Of a stretch of 64,000 nt of DNA, positions 37,146 through 45,381 are shown piece after piece. A model generated the notes under the pieces. It was given only the letters and a program-made list of their open reading frames with translations. It searched no databases and was not told the origin of the DNA. Source of the stretch: Stenotrophomonas sp. SAU14A_NAIMI4_8 (lineage in GTDB: Bacteria; Pseudomonadota; Gammaproteobacteria; Xanthomonadales; Xanthomonadaceae); contig NZ_CP025999.1 in NCBI RefSeq assembly GCF_003086695.1, forward strand, positions 180,320 through 244,319, in the 5' to 3' direction. How positions within the stretch are numbered: the first letter of the stretch is position 1; the number at the start of each line of letters is the position of its first letter. The translations under genes and the position numbers were made by a program.

Positions 37146-37245
37146 TCGAACGCGATGGCGGCATTGGCCTTGTGTGGGCCACCTGCCGCCCCCATCGCTG
37201 TAGTTCGACCTACGTTTTCATTGCATTCATCTGGAGTTACAGGAA

Positions 37246-37764
37246 ATGTCCGAAGAGATCACCAACGGCGCCGCTGCGCCGGTCGATGCCGCTACCGGCC
37301 CCGCTTTCACCGTCGAGAAGATCTACGTCAAGGACGTTTCCTTCGAGTCGCCGAACGCACCGACCATCTTCAATGACCAGGTGCAGCCGGAGCTGCAGCT
37401 GAACCTGAACCAGCAGGTGCAGCGCCTGGGCGAAAACGCCTTCGAAGTCGTGCTGGCCGTGACCCTGACCTGCCAGGCCGGTGAGCGCACCGCCTACGTG
37501 GCCGAAGTGAAGCAGGCCGGCGTGTTCGGCCTGGTCGGCCTGGACCCGCAGTCGATCGACGTGCTGCTGGGCACCCAGTGCCCGAACATCCTGTTCCCGT
37601 ACGTGCGCCAGCTGGTCAGCGACCTGATCCAGGCCGGCGGCTTCCCGCCGTTCTTCCTGCAGCCGATCAACTTCGAAGGCCTGTACGCCGAAACCCTGCG
37701 CCAGCGCCAGGAACAGGGCGACGCGCCGTCGCTGGCTGATTCCGAGCCGGCCGGCAACGCCTGA
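37246..37764 (+). CDS. secB: Protein-export chaperone SecB
   Basis: SecB, 172 residues, a tetrameric chaperone that keeps precursors unfolded and delivers them to SecA. Conserved features: [31 protein letters not shown], the SecA-binding region [20 protein letters not shown], and [25 protein letters not shown]. The Ala-rich N-terminus and acidic C-tail flank the core. TACAGGAA precedes the ATG. Confidence 0.97.
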   Translation: MSEEITNGAAAPVDAATGPAFTVEKIYVKDVSFESPNAPTIFNDQVQPELQLNLNQQVQRLGENAFEVVLAVTLTCQAGERTAYVAEVKQAGVFGLVGLDPQSIDVLLGTQCPNILFPYVRQLVSDLIQAGGFPPFFLQPINFEGLYAETLRQRQEQGDAPSLADSEPAGNA

Positions 37765-37784
37765 GCTTGGCTACGACGTCACGG

Positions 37785-38810
37785 ATGAGCGATACCGCTG
37801 ACAAAGTCGCCGTGCTTGGCGCCGGTTCCTGGGGAACCGCGCTGGCCACGCTGCTCGCCCGGCACGGTCACCCGACCGTGCTGTGGGGGCGCGATGCCGC
37901 CGTGGTCGAAGCCATCGACCAGCGCCATGAAAACCCTCGCTACCTGCCGGGCATCCCGCTGCCGGACAGCCTGCGCGCGACCACCGACATGGCGGCCGCC
38001 CTGCAGGATGCCGCCTGGATCCTGGTGGTGACCCCGTCGCACGCGTTCAATGAAACCGTGCGCGCGCTGGCGCCGCTGCGACCGGCTGGTGCCGGCGTGG
38101 CCTGGGCCACCAAGGGCTTCGAACCGGGTTCGGGCCGCTTCCTGCACGAAGTAGCGCGCGAGATCCTGGGTGACGACGTGCCGCTGGCCGTGGTCACCGG
38201 GCCGTCGTTCGCCAAGGAAGTGACCCAGGGCCTGCCGACGGCGATCACCGTGCACGGCGACGTGCCCGAGTTCGCGCAGACGGTGGCCGAAGCCATGCAT
38301 GGCCCGGCGTTCCGCGCCTACACCGGCGATGACATGGTGGGTGCCGAACTGGGTGGCGCGATGAAGAACGTGCTGGCCGTGGCCACCGGCGTGGCCGATG
38401 GCATGCAGCTGGGCCTGAATGCCCGTGCCGGCCTGATCACCCGTGGCCTGAACGAAATGCTGCGGCTGGCCGCGGCCATCGGTGCCAAGCCGGAAACCCT
38501 GATGGGTCTGGCCGGGCTGGGCGATCTGGTGCTGACCTGCACCGGCGATCTGTCGCGCAACCGCCGCCTGGGCCTGGCCCTGGGCCGGGGGCAGACGCTG
38601 CAGGACGCCGTGCGTGAAATCGGCCAGGTGGTCGAGTCGGTGCAGACCGCCGACGAAGTGATGCGACAGGCGCGCCGTCATGGCATCGACCTGCCCATTT
38701 CCGACCGCGTGCGTGCCGTGCTGCACGGCGAGCAGACGCCTGAAGAAGGCCTGCGCGCGTTGCTGGCGAGGGAACAGAAACCGGAATACCCGGATACCCT
38801 GTTCAAGTGA
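37785..38810 (+). CDS. gpsA: Glycerol-3-phosphate dehydrogenase [NAD(P)+]
   Basis: GpsA of 341 residues: reduces dihydroxyacetone phosphate to sn-glycerol 3-phosphate for phospholipid synthesis. The nucleotide motif [12 protein letters not shown] is near residue 8. [22 protein letters not shown] with the catalytic Lys nearby, [18 protein letters not shown] and [14 protein letters not shown] follow in the expected order. The ATG at 37785 is preferred to 37767, which lies two bases after the secB stop. A strong terminator follows. Confidence 0.96.
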   Translation: MSDTADKVAVLGAGSWGTALATLLARHGHPTVLWGRDAAVVEAIDQRHENPRYLPGIPLPDSLRATTDMAAALQDAAWILVVTPSHAFNETVRALAPLRPAGAGVAWATKGFEPGSGRFLHEVAREILGDDVPLAVVTGPSFAKEVTQGLPTAITVHGDVPEFAQTVAEAMHGPAFRAYTGDDMVGAELGGAMKNVLAVATGVADGMQLGLNARAGLITRGLNEMLRLAAAIGAKPETLMGLAGLGDLVLTCTGDLSRNRRLGLALGRGQTLQDAVREIGQVVESVQTADEVMRQARRHGIDLPISDRVRAVLHGEQTPEEGLRALLAREQKPEYPDTLFK

Positions 38811-38817
38811 TCTGAAG

Positions 38818-38844
38818 AACCCCGGCCCAGCGCCGGGGTTTTTT
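38818..38844 (+). terminator. Rho-independent terminator after gpsA
   Basis: AACCCCGGC-ccagc-GCCGGGG followed by six T, beginning eight bases after the gpsA stop. Confidence 0.92.
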
Positions 38845-38862
38845 GGGGGGATCGCGCGCGGC

Positions 38863-38976
38863 CATCCACGCATGGCGTGGATCTACAACGTGCGGGAACC
38901 CGCTTCTGGTAGGTGCCAAGCTTGCTTGGCACAGCGCATCGGCACGCGCGATCCATCCACGCATGGCGTGGATCTA
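38863..38976. repeat. SMAG-type REP cluster (three copies)
   Basis: A reverse copy (ATCCACGC/GCGTGGAT ending CTAC at 38885), a forward copy (GTAG-GTGCCAAGC-tt-GCTTGGCAC from 38909) and a reverse copy ending CTAC at about 38976. The last CTAC followed by AAT makes TACAAT, a consensus -10 hexamer, about 32 bp before the next gene's ATG. Confidence 0.86.
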
Positions 38977-39010
38977 CAATCGCTGCCCCACATCACGACA
39001 CGGACAGGGA

Positions 39011-39670
39011 ATGAAGTCCAGGAATCTCGCCATCTCATGGCTCATCGCGCTGTTGGCTGCGTGTTCGCAGGCACCGGCACCGGCACCGGCACCGCAAGCA
39101 GAGGCTGCGCCCGCACCCACGGCAACGCCCACAGCACCCGCACCCGAACCGTCCATCGAAGACGGCGTTGACCCATCGGTGTGGGACAACGAAGGCGAGC
39201 CCGAAGGCGAAACCCCCAGCGGCGAACTGAGCTGCCAGGACAATCCGCTGGCCACCTACTTCTTCACCCTGGTGGGCGGCAACACGGTGGACGACTGCGG
39301 GCGCAAGGACGCCCGGCTGCTGGCCGCGTTCGACGCGCTGATGCAGGACACCGCCGATGCCGAATCCAGCGAGCCGGGCATCGCGCCGCTGCGCGAACGG
39401 CTCCTCAGTGGGCCCAGCGCACCGGGCCAGCCGGTGCAGCTGCAGGACGGCGCCTGGTGGTTCTACACCGCCTGCCAGGCCCACCAGTGCCCCGGCACCG
39501 CGCTGGCGGTGCTGTACTCGCCCGAGCAGGGGCGCATGGTGGGCCGGCTGGCCGCGCGCTGCAAAGTGCGCTGGCTGGGCGGGCCCAACGACGAACAGCG
39601 CCAGCGCATCGCCCACCTGCGGCCGCTGGACCCGGCAACCCTGGCCGGCGAGGACGAGGACTGCCGGTAA
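39011..39670 (+). CDS. Lipoprotein of unknown function
   Basis: A 219-residue protein with a lipobox LLAAC (Cys near residue 18) and an Ala/Pro/Thr repeat linker of about 30 residues before an acidic stretch (DGVDPSVWDNEGEPEGE). The folded part contains five or more Cys (SCQDNP, DDCGRKD, ACQAHQC, RCKVRW), suggesting disulphides in the periplasm. I do not recognise the family. Its promoter may use the TACAAT created at the edge of the upstream REP. Frame and composition are convincing. Confidence 0.75.
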   Translation: MKSRNLAISWLIALLAACSQAPAPAPAPQAEAAPAPTATPTAPAPEPSIEDGVDPSVWDNEGEPEGETPSGELSCQDNPLATYFFTLVGGNTVDDCGRKDARLLAAFDALMQDTADAESSEPGIAPLRERLLSGPSAPGQPVQLQDGAWWFYTACQAHQCPGTALAVLYSPEQGRMVGRLAARCKVRWLGGPNDEQRQRIAHLRPLDPATLAGEDEDCR

Positions 39671-39684
39671 GCGGGTGGCCTGGG

Positions 39685-40059
39685 CTATGCGTCCGGGCGC
39701 AGGCGCGTGCTGATCTGCGCGGTCATCGCCAGGCAGGCCATCATCAGCCCTTCCACCACGCGGTCGCCGGGGTGATCGCTGGGCGGGCCGTTCTGGCGGA
39801 TACGCTCGGCGGCCAGCAGCATTTCCAGGCCCACACGCAGGCCGGACAACGCGCATTCGGCGTCGGCCAGTGCCTGCTGCCGGCCGGGCATCAGCTGGCG
39901 TTCGGGCCAGGGCTGGCCATCGGCGGCCGCGCCCTGACCGATACGGCGCAGCGCGGCAACGAAGGCGCTGGGAAGTTCAGCGGTGTCGGCGGTGGTCGGT
40001 TGATCAGCGCTGGGGGCAGCGCGGTGCGGGTGCAGACGGGGGAATTCCGGGGTGGTCAT
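39685..40059 (-). CDS. Small protein of unknown function, beneath a structured upstream region
   Basis: A 124-residue soluble protein: a Pro-rich N-terminus (TPEFPRLHPHRAAPS) and a helical C-terminal half (ALADAECALSGLRVGLEMLL, then HPGDRVVEGLMMACLAMTAQ). The helical part is loosely reminiscent of small DUF3077/DUF6124-like proteins, but I do not assign it. CGGAG lies eight bases before the ATG at 40059. The open frame continues upstream to 40407 through strongly inverted-repeat DNA, which I treat as leader rather than coding. Confidence 0.6.
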   Translation of the reverse strand: MTTPEFPRLHPHRAAPSADQPTTADTAELPSAFVAALRRIGQGAAADGQPWPERQLMPGRQQALADAECALSGLRVGLEMLLAAERIRQNGPPSDHPGDRVVEGLMMACLAMTAQISTRLRPDA

Positions 40060-40569
40060 GGCTGGGGCTCCGTGCGGGACGAACGGTGGCCGCCACACAA
40101 AGGTGGCGGGCGGAGACGTGGCTCGAAAACCGGTGACAGTGAACCGGCAGGCACATGGCCTCCACGCTCCGCCCGCCATGGCCGGCAGACGGATTGCCGA
40201 CCGACGCCCCGAACGCTGACGTCGGTCGGCAAGCGCAAACACTTCACTGTCAATCGGACGGGTTTTCGAGGCCCGGCCACCGGTGCGCTGGTGGCCCACC
40301 CTGTCTACCCGCGCAGCCGCGCTGCGCCCATCAGACAAGTTGCAATCGCACCACGGTGCGACGCGCCTGCGTAGTCTTCCATGCCGCCCAAACCCCTGCG
40401 GCAACAAGTGACGCAGGCGAACGCCGCTCAGTGCCGATATGCGACAACGGTCTTGATCGCGCCCCCGTGCTGCACACCATCCAGTGCCAGTTGCGACAGC
40501 GCTGCAGTGCTACGCTGGGCGCCAACCGCCGCACCGTTCTTCCACGTTGTTCCGATAGGGGCCCGACCC
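40060..40569. other. Intergenic region, no supported gene
   Basis: About 510 bp between two divergent small genes. The left half (40090-40270) is dominated by long perfect inverted repeats described separately. The right half (40271-40569) has only short frames on either strand with no family resemblance, plus ordinary divergent-promoter space. No tRNA or REP is present, unusual for a gap of this size in this window. Confidence 0.6.
40105..40270. other. Nested inverted-repeat element with pseudoknot-like geometry
   Basis: Stem A: GGCGGGCGGAG plus CGTGG (40105-40121, one bulged A) pairs with CCACGCTCCGCCCGCC (40162-40177). Its 40-base loop begins with CTCGAAAACC and TGACAGTGAA (40122-40143), and these two ten-base blocks are perfectly complementary to TTCACTGTCA (40243-40252) and GGTTTTCGAG (40261-40270). 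Between them sits stem B, TTGCCGACCGACG/CGTCGGTCGGCAA (40194-40206 with 40220-40232). A seven-base hairpin (40090-40096 with 40103-40109) competes with stem A. It lies 45 bp upstream of the minus-strand gene ending its start at 40059. Confidence 0.7.
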
Positions 40570-40938
40570 ATGACGGATGCCACAACGCCTGTTGACCTGT
40601 TCGCCGCACTGCGCGGCCTGCTGCGCGACGCCGCCGATTCACTGCAGGTGGTGCACGACAGTCCCGAGCACTTCTACGCCAACGGTCCGCACCTCGACGC
40701 CAAGGGCAAGCCGCAGTTCTTCGGCGCGGTGAAAGTGTCCGGGCGCAAGCACGCCTTCCACTTCATGCCGATCTATGAATTCCCCGAGCTGCTGGCCGGG
40801 ATCAGCCCGGCGTTGAAGAAGCGCATGCAGGGCAAGTCCTGCTTCAACTTCGACACATGGGATCCGGTACTGATGGACGAACTGGCACAGCTGGTCACGC
40901 AGGGAGCAGCCCGTTACCGCGCGCTGGGTCGGCTGTAA
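40570..40938 (+). CDS. Small conserved protein of unknown function
   Basis: A 122-residue soluble protein. FFGAVKVSGRKHAFHFMPIY followed by LKKRMQGKSCFNFDTWDPVL is vaguely like DUF1801/YdhG-type proteins (a surface that binds iron or small ligands), but the match is too weak to name. No signal peptide. Composition fits the neighbours. Divergent from the gene at 40059 across the structured region. Confidence 0.65.
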   Translation: MTDATTPVDLFAALRGLLRDAADSLQVVHDSPEHFYANGPHLDAKGKPQFFGAVKVSGRKHAFHFMPIYEFPELLAGISPALKKRMQGKSCFNFDTWDPVLMDELAQLVTQGAARYRALGRL

Positions 40939-40967
40939 GCAGCGCGGTTCGAACGGCAGGTCCGCAC

Positions 40968-41282
40968 TCAGCCTGCGTGCACGTAGCGGTCCTCGACAAT
41001 CTCGGTCACCTCGTCATCCTCGTCCAGGCGGAACTCGAAATACCCATCATGTTCGCTGAAGACGGCCACGCCCTTCGTTGCATCGATCACGCAGAAGGAC
41101 AGCGGCACGGTCATGAAGAAGCCGCTGCGGCTTCGCAGTTCAACACGGCGCGCATGGCTGAAATCGCGCGCGCCCAGACCTCTCTCGCGCAGCTCCTGCA
41201 CTGAACGCCCGCGTTTCATCGACAGTTCCTCTGCCCAGTCGCGCACGACGTCTATGGGGCTGCGTAGGGGCTTGATCTGCAT
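40968..41282 (-). CDS. Small protein of unknown function
   Basis: A 104-residue soluble protein with an N-terminal basic helix (DVVRDWAEELSMKRGRSVQE) and an acidic C-terminus (EFRLDEDDEVTEIVEDRYV). Not recognised. Convergent with the preceding gene and divergent from the pentapeptide-repeat gene. Confidence 0.6.
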   Translation of the reverse strand: MQIKPLRSPIDVVRDWAEELSMKRGRSVQELRERGLGARDFSHARRVELRSRSGFFMTVPLSFCVIDATKGVAVFSEHDGYFEFRLDEDDEVTEIVEDRYVHAG

Positions 41283-41358
41283 GATGCTGCGGTTCCGTCT
41301 GCGTGGCTGCCGAGCTTAACCTGCCGGGCCTGCCTGCTAGACTGCCCGGCCCTGCCTC

Positions 41359-42120
41359 ATGGATGAACGCATGGCCGCACAGCGCCTGAAACTGCTGCCG
41401 AAGCACGACATCGCCGCACTGCGCGCGCGCTGGACGACTGAGCAGGTGCCGCAGCTGGCCAACCCGCGCCGCAAGGCCGACTGGCGCGACAAGACGATCA
41501 CCAACCGGCACTGGCAGCCTTCGCCGTTCGGGCTGACCGCAGAGGGGCGATTGGATTACCGTGGGTTTCCGTTTGCGGTGCCGCAGTATCAGAACCTGCA
41601 ATCGGTGGATCTCTCGTATGTTTCCCCGTGGCACGGGACCACGTTCCTGGTCCATGCCGTGATGGAAGACTGCGATTTCACCGGAGCAGCGATGGGGACA
41701 CTCGACGAATCCTTCCTGCGTTGCCGTTTCGATCTGACGACCTTCGACCACACCGGATTGAGCGGCGTGTTCGACGCCTGCAGTTTCGTGCAGGCCAAGC
41801 TGCTTCGATGCCATTCCAACGCGCACTTCATCGACTGTGATTTCCGCGATGCCAGCTTTGCCGATGCGGACTTCTCGCGCGCGCGTTTCGTTCGCTGCAA
41901 CTTCGAGGGCGCCCGCTTCAAGCGCGCCGACCTGCACAAGGCGATCTTCGTCGGCTGCCGACCCAGTGACACACAGCTGGCCGCCTGCTACTGCAACGAT
42001 GACATCCGCTTCGAGAGCGAGGAGGGTGAGGTGATCGAGGCGACGATGCCGGCGCCGGCGGAACACCCGTTGCTGGCATGGACCGACCGCCATCTGAAGC
42101 GGCTGGAAGGCGGCGGTTGA
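41359..42120 (+). CDS. Pentapeptide-repeat protein
   Basis: A 253-residue protein whose middle (about residues 105-205) is a run of A(D/N)LXX-type pentapeptides, e.g. CDFRDASFADADFSRARFVR and CNFEGARFKRADLHKAIF, forming a right-handed quadrilateral beta-helix. Such helices mimic DNA or act as scaffolds; Qnr-type proteins protect gyrase. The 100-residue N-terminal region (KADWRDKTITNRHWQPSPFG) is not a repeat and is not recognised. A second in-frame ATG at 41371 is possible. No secretion signal is visible. Confidence 0.78.
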   Translation: MDERMAAQRLKLLPKHDIAALRARWTTEQVPQLANPRRKADWRDKTITNRHWQPSPFGLTAEGRLDYRGFPFAVPQYQNLQSVDLSYVSPWHGTTFLVHAVMEDCDFTGAAMGTLDESFLRCRFDLTTFDHTGLSGVFDACSFVQAKLLRCHSNAHFIDCDFRDASFADADFSRARFVRCNFEGARFKRADLHKAIFVGCRPSDTQLAACYCNDDIRFESEEGEVIEATMPAPAEHPLLAWTDRHLKRLEGGG

Positions 42121-42132
42121 GGCTCGCGCGGC

Positions 42133-42465
42133 CTAGCGTCGTGAACCTGCCGCGCGCACCGACGCCCTGGCAATGATCACCACATAGGTCGCCAGCATGC
42201 CGGCAGCCAGGCCCATTACTTCCATTTCCCAGTTGTCACGGTACGGGGAAGGCCCTGCGATGGCCCAGCCCAGCAGCAATGCCGCCATCAGCGCCATCAT
42301 GCGGTGGGATGAGGTGATCAGTGCATCTTCGCTGGCGTGGCCCAGGTTGGGATCGCAGCGGCCGATCAGCCAGCCAAAGCCACGCCAGTAGTCGCGCGCC
42401 ACCAGGTAGTGAAGGAACACCACCCCGGCCAGTGCGCTCAGCAGGAACTGCAACAGGGGATGCAT
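42133..42465 (-). CDS. Small membrane protein of unknown function
   Basis: A 110-residue protein with three hydrophobic segments (LLQFLLSALAGVVFLHYLV, MMALMAALLLGWAIAG, VMGLAAGMLATYVVII). Not recognised. It lies 82 bp downstream of another small membrane protein on the same strand and may share its transcript. Confidence 0.65.
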   Translation of the reverse strand: MHPLLQFLLSALAGVVFLHYLVARDYWRGFGWLIGRCDPNLGHASEDALITSSHRMMALMAALLLGWAIAGPSPYRDNWEMEVMGLAAGMLATYVVIIARASVRAAGSRR

Positions 42466-42547
42466 GGGTCGTCCTTGTACGCGCGTGGGGGATCAGCCGT
42501 GTGGTTCAGCCGGGCAAGCCGGTCGGTCGCCAGCGGGGACAACGTTC

Positions 42548-42985
42548 CTATCTTAGCCAAAGCCCTGAAAGCATCAGGGCGCTGGCGAAGGACAGCAGAC
42601 AGCGGGCGACGATCATCACGCCGGGCTGTGCACCGCCTACCGCAGGCGCCACCTTCTTCCAGTTGTCGGCGTTGTAGGTTTCATGAAAGCGCTTGATGGA
42701 AGTACCGATGACGTTGATCAACGCGATCAACATCGCCATTCCCCACAGACACAGCAGCGACATCGAGACCGCGATGGCGTACTGCTTGGCCGTGGCGACA
42801 GTGAACAACGCCAGCGATTGGGCCATCCACTTGAGCAGAACGCTGATGCCCACGGTCCCTGCAAAGACCAGCAGCAACAGCACACCGACCTTGAGCCACT
42901 GCGTCTTCGCGTCTGATTTCTGCCCAGTCCAGACAAGCACCAGGGCAAGTGCCTGGAAGACGGCGTAGAGCACTGCGTGCATCAT
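42548..42985 (-). CDS. Small membrane protein of unknown function
   Basis: A 145-residue protein with four predicted helices: two near the N-terminus (VLYAVFQALALVLVW, VGVLLLLVFAGTVGISVLL), one central (LLCLWGMAMLIALINVIG) and one C-terminal. Not recognised. Its start overlaps the stop of the XRE-regulator gene by four bases, so it is translationally coupled to that regulator and may be part of its function. Confidence 0.68.
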   Translation of the reverse strand: MMHAVLYAVFQALALVLVWTGQKSDAKTQWLKVGVLLLLVFAGTVGISVLLKWMAQSLALFTVATAKQYAIAVSMSLLCLWGMAMLIALINVIGTSIKRFHETYNADNWKKVAPAVGGAQPGVMIVARCLLSFASALMLSGLWLR

Positions 42986-43269
42986 TTCGTCGCTGGGGTG
43001 TCGCGGGTGCGTCCTGCCGGTTGGTGACGCTTGCCCGCGGGCGACAGCGCCGCGTCCGGCACGTCGATCTCCACATGCAAGCCCAGCTCATCCAGCACGG
43101 TAAACAGCTTGTCCCACTGAACGGTGGTACCGCCGCGCTCGATCTTGCTCAGGAAATTCTCGCTCACCCCGATTCCTTCCGCAGTGGCGTCTTGGCGTAG
43201 CCCTTGGTGCTTGCGCACCGCCTTGACCAACGGGCCGAGGTCAGCGGCGTTTTCCAATCGAATCTTCAA
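42982..43269 (-). CDS. XRE/HipB-like helix-turn-helix regulator
   Basis: A 95-residue DNA-binding protein: LGPLVKAVRKHQGLRQDATA then EGIGVSENFLSKIERGGTTV (recognition helix) and WDKLFTVLDELGLHVEIDVP, as in HipB-type antitoxins and prophage-type repressors. No hipA-like kinase is adjacent; a membrane-protein gene overlaps its end. I favour the TTG at 43269 with GAGGA upstream, but an in-frame GTG at 43338 would add 23 residues. A perfect 16-bp palindrome upstream is the likely operator. Confidence 0.8.
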   Translation of the reverse strand: MKIRLENAADLGPLVKAVRKHQGLRQDATAEGIGVSENFLSKIERGGTTVQWDKLFTVLDELGLHVEIDVPDAALSPAGKRHQPAGRTRDTPATK

Positions 43270-43347
43270 CGCTTGGTCCTCACGATCATGCAGTTCTGTC
43301 TTCGAAGGTCGAGTCTGGCTGCGGCACGGAATCCTCACTCTGATGAG

Positions 43348-43363
43348 GATTTAACGTTAAATC
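43348..43363 (-). promoter_or_regulatory. Palindromic operator for the XRE regulator
   Basis: GATTTAACGTTAAATC is a perfect 16-bp palindrome in an A/T-rich island 79 bp upstream of the TTG start (or 10 bp upstream of the GTG). A direct repeat (AAATCCTCAT on the minus strand) occurs on its promoter-distal and promoter-proximal sides near 43345 and 43398. The arrangement suits autorepression. Confidence 0.68.
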
Positions 43364-43594
43364 GCTTCGGATTGCATGGAATCCGCAAGTTCATGAGGAT
43401 TTTTAGGTAGTTCATGCGAGTCCGACCAAACCACCACAAGTTCCCTGAACGGGAACTTCATTCATGTACTGGTCAGTACAATATTCAGGGTCGATTTCAC
43501 CAGCAAACGGATAATTCACACCTGTCGACCGCCTCCTCTCTCCCTCTCCCGGGAGGCGGCCGACGAAACCAAAAATAATTAAAGGTGTGTCCCG

Positions 43595-44170
43595 ATGATC
43601 AAGAATTCGCTGCTTGCCCTGGGTCTGCTGGCTGCCCTGCCGTTCGCTGCATCGGCTGCCGATGGCCTGTCGTACAACTACGTTGAAGGCGGTTACGTGA
43701 ACACCGATGCCAAGGGCGGCGACGCCGATGGCTGGGGCGTGAAGGGCTCGGTTGCAGTGCACCCGAACTTCTCGGTCTTCGGTGACTACAGTAAGCAGGA
43801 AACCGACACCTTCAAGAACGATGTCGCCCAGTGGCGCATCGGTGCCGGCTACAACTATGGCATCGCACCGAACACCGACCTGGTGGCTCGTGTTGCGTAC
43901 CAGAAGTTCGACCTGAAGCACGGCCTGGACTTCAACGGCTACTCCACCGAAGTGGGTCTGCGTACCGCGTTCAACCCGTACCTGGAAGGCTATGCGCTGG
44001 CCGGTTACGAGGATTACAGCAAGAAGCACGGCATCAATCCGGAAGGCGAGTTTTACGGCCGCGTCGGCGCCACCGCCAAGTTCAACCAGAACTGGGGCCT
44101 GAGCGGCGAAGTGAAGCTGGCCAAGGCGGGCGACCGCGAGTGGTTCGTGGGTCCGCGCTTCAGCTGGTAA
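43595..44170 (+). CDS. Ax21-family outer-membrane protein
   Basis: Ax21-type protein of 191 residues: cleavable signal (ALGLLAALPFAASA, mature from about ADGLSYNY) and about eight amphipathic beta-strands ending FVGPRFSW with a terminal aromatic, as expected for a BAM-inserted barrel. Ax21 proteins occur in Xanthomonas and Stenotrophomonas and are carried on outer-membrane vesicles; published claims that they are quorum signals or the XA21 elicitor were retracted, so I give no signalling role. A palindrome, TACTGGTCAGTA, lies in the upstream region near 43464. Confidence 0.9.
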   Translation: MIKNSLLALGLLAALPFAASAADGLSYNYVEGGYVNTDAKGGDADGWGVKGSVAVHPNFSVFGDYSKQETDTFKNDVAQWRIGAGYNYGIAPNTDLVARVAYQKFDLKHGLDFNGYSTEVGLRTAFNPYLEGYALAGYEDYSKKHGINPEGEFYGRVGATAKFNQNWGLSGEVKLAKAGDREWFVGPRFSW

Positions 44171-44235
44171 GACATCGCTCTGTCGTTAGTGCGTGTAAGT
44201 GGCATGTGACTCTCTCTCTCTCCCGCATGCCATCC

Positions 44236-44266
44236 GAAGCCCGGCCTTGTGCCGGGCTTCTTTTTT
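44236..44266 (+). terminator. Rho-independent terminator after the Ax21 gene
   Basis: GAAGCCCGGC-cttgt-GCCGGGCTTC followed by TTTTTT: a perfect 10-bp stem and T-run. Confidence 0.94.
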
Positions 44267-44292
44267 GCCTGGATTCGCCGCGTCGCCCAACA

Positions 44293-44347
44293 GTAGATCC
44301 ACGCCATGCGTGGATGCTGTCCTCGGCCACGCATGGCGTGGCTCTAC
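44293..44347. repeat. SMAG-type REP pair (inverted)
   Basis: Forward GTAG-ATCCACGC-cat-GCGTGGAT from 44293 and a reverse copy CCACGC-atg-GCGTGG ending CTCTAC at 44347. Confidence 0.86.
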
Positions 44348-44406
44348 TGCAGCCGTGTTCGGGGTGGTTCGGCTATGATCGCCGCCTCAAGCCAGCAGGA
44401 TGTTCC

Positions 44407-45381
44407 ATGAATTCCCAGCCCGCCCCGATCACCGCCCTGAACCACACGCTGGACAACGAGCCGCAGCAGATCACCGCGCCGTTGACCCATTGCGCGGCCT
44501 TCCTGGTGCTGAAGGTGAAGGACGATGCCGATTCCATCGCCACGGTGCGGCAGGTGCTGGGCAGCACGGACGATCTGATCAAGAACACCGCCATCCGCGA
44601 GATCGAGCGCACGTTCACCTGCAACGTGGCCATCGGCCACCGCGTGTGGGCGCCGCTGGTGGGCAGCACGCCGCCGCGCGAGTTGAAGCTATTCCGTGAG
44701 ATCCAGGGCGCCACCCACACGGCGGTGTCCACCCCCGGCGACCTGCTGTACCACATCCGCGCGCGCACCCAGGACCTGATCGTGGCCTTCGAGCGCAACC
44801 TGCTGCTGGCCTTCGGCGATGCGGTGGAAACGGTGGATGAAGTGGCCGGCTTCCGCTACTTCGATGGTCGCGACCTGCTCGACTTCGTTGATGGAACCGC
44901 CAACCCGGAAGGGCTGTCGCTGCCAGAGGCCACCATCGTGGGTGACGAAGACCCCGACCATGCCGGTGGCAGCTACGTAGTGGTGCAGAAGTACCTGCAC
45001 AACCTGGAGGCCTGGCGCGCGCAGAAGACCGAGGCGCAGGAAGCCATCATCGGCCGCACCAAGCACGACAACATGGAGCTGGACGATGCACCGGCCGATG
45101 CGCAGAAGTCGCACAAGACGCTGTGCACCATCGAAGATGCCGACGGCGAGCACGAGATCCTGCGCGACAACATGCCGTTCGCGCGCCCGGGCCACAACGA
45201 GTACGGCACCTACTTCATCGGATACACGCGCCGGCTGTGGGTGATCGAGCAGATGCTGGAACGCATGTTCATCGGCAATCCGGCGCCGTTGCACGATCGC
45301 ATCCTGGATTTCTCCACGGCGGTCACCGGCGTCACCTTCTTCGCGCCGTCGCGCAAGGTGTTGGCCGACCTGGCCGAGTAG
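44407..45381 (+). CDS. Dyp-type haem peroxidase (YfeX-like)
   Basis: Dyp peroxidase of 324 residues. The GXXDG motif reads FVDGTANP with the distal Asp near residue 162; the proximal haem His is probably His236 in QKSHKTLC, and the distal Arg lies in the GTYFIGYTRRL segment. No Tat signal, so it is cytoplasmic like YfeX. Reported activities range from dye oxidation to porphyrinogen oxidation; the substrate here is unknown. The TAG stop is supplied by the GTAG head of a SMAG-type REP at 45378. Confidence 0.9.
   Translation: MNSQPAPITALNHTLDNEPQQITAPLTHCAAFLVLKVKDDADSIATVRQVLGSTDDLIKNTAIREIERTFTCNVAIGHRVWAPLVGSTPPRELKLFREIQGATHTAVSTPGDLLYHIRARTQDLIVAFERNLLLAFGDAVETVDEVAGFRYFDGRDLLDFVDGTANPEGLSLPEATIVGDEDPDHAGGSYVVVQKYLHNLEAWRAQKTEAQEAIIGRTKHDNMELDDAPADAQKSHKTLCTIEDADGEHEILRDNMPFARPGHNEYGTYFIGYTRRLWVIEQMLERMFIGNPAPLHDRILDFSTAVTGVTFFAPSRKVLADLAE

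Noticed and set aside
40105..40270. Retron msr-msd or group II intron
   Set aside because: No reverse transcriptase gene is nearby and no conserved branch G or domain V pattern was seen.
40060..40407. N-terminal extension of the small minus-strand gene to 40407
   Set aside because: The added residues are Arg/Pro/Trp-rich, run through strong inverted repeats, and a GGAG site supports the ATG at 40059.
43595..44170. Ax21 as a quorum-sensing signal precursor
   Set aside because: The sequence shows a signal peptide and a beta-barrel; the signalling papers were retracted, so no such role is assigned.
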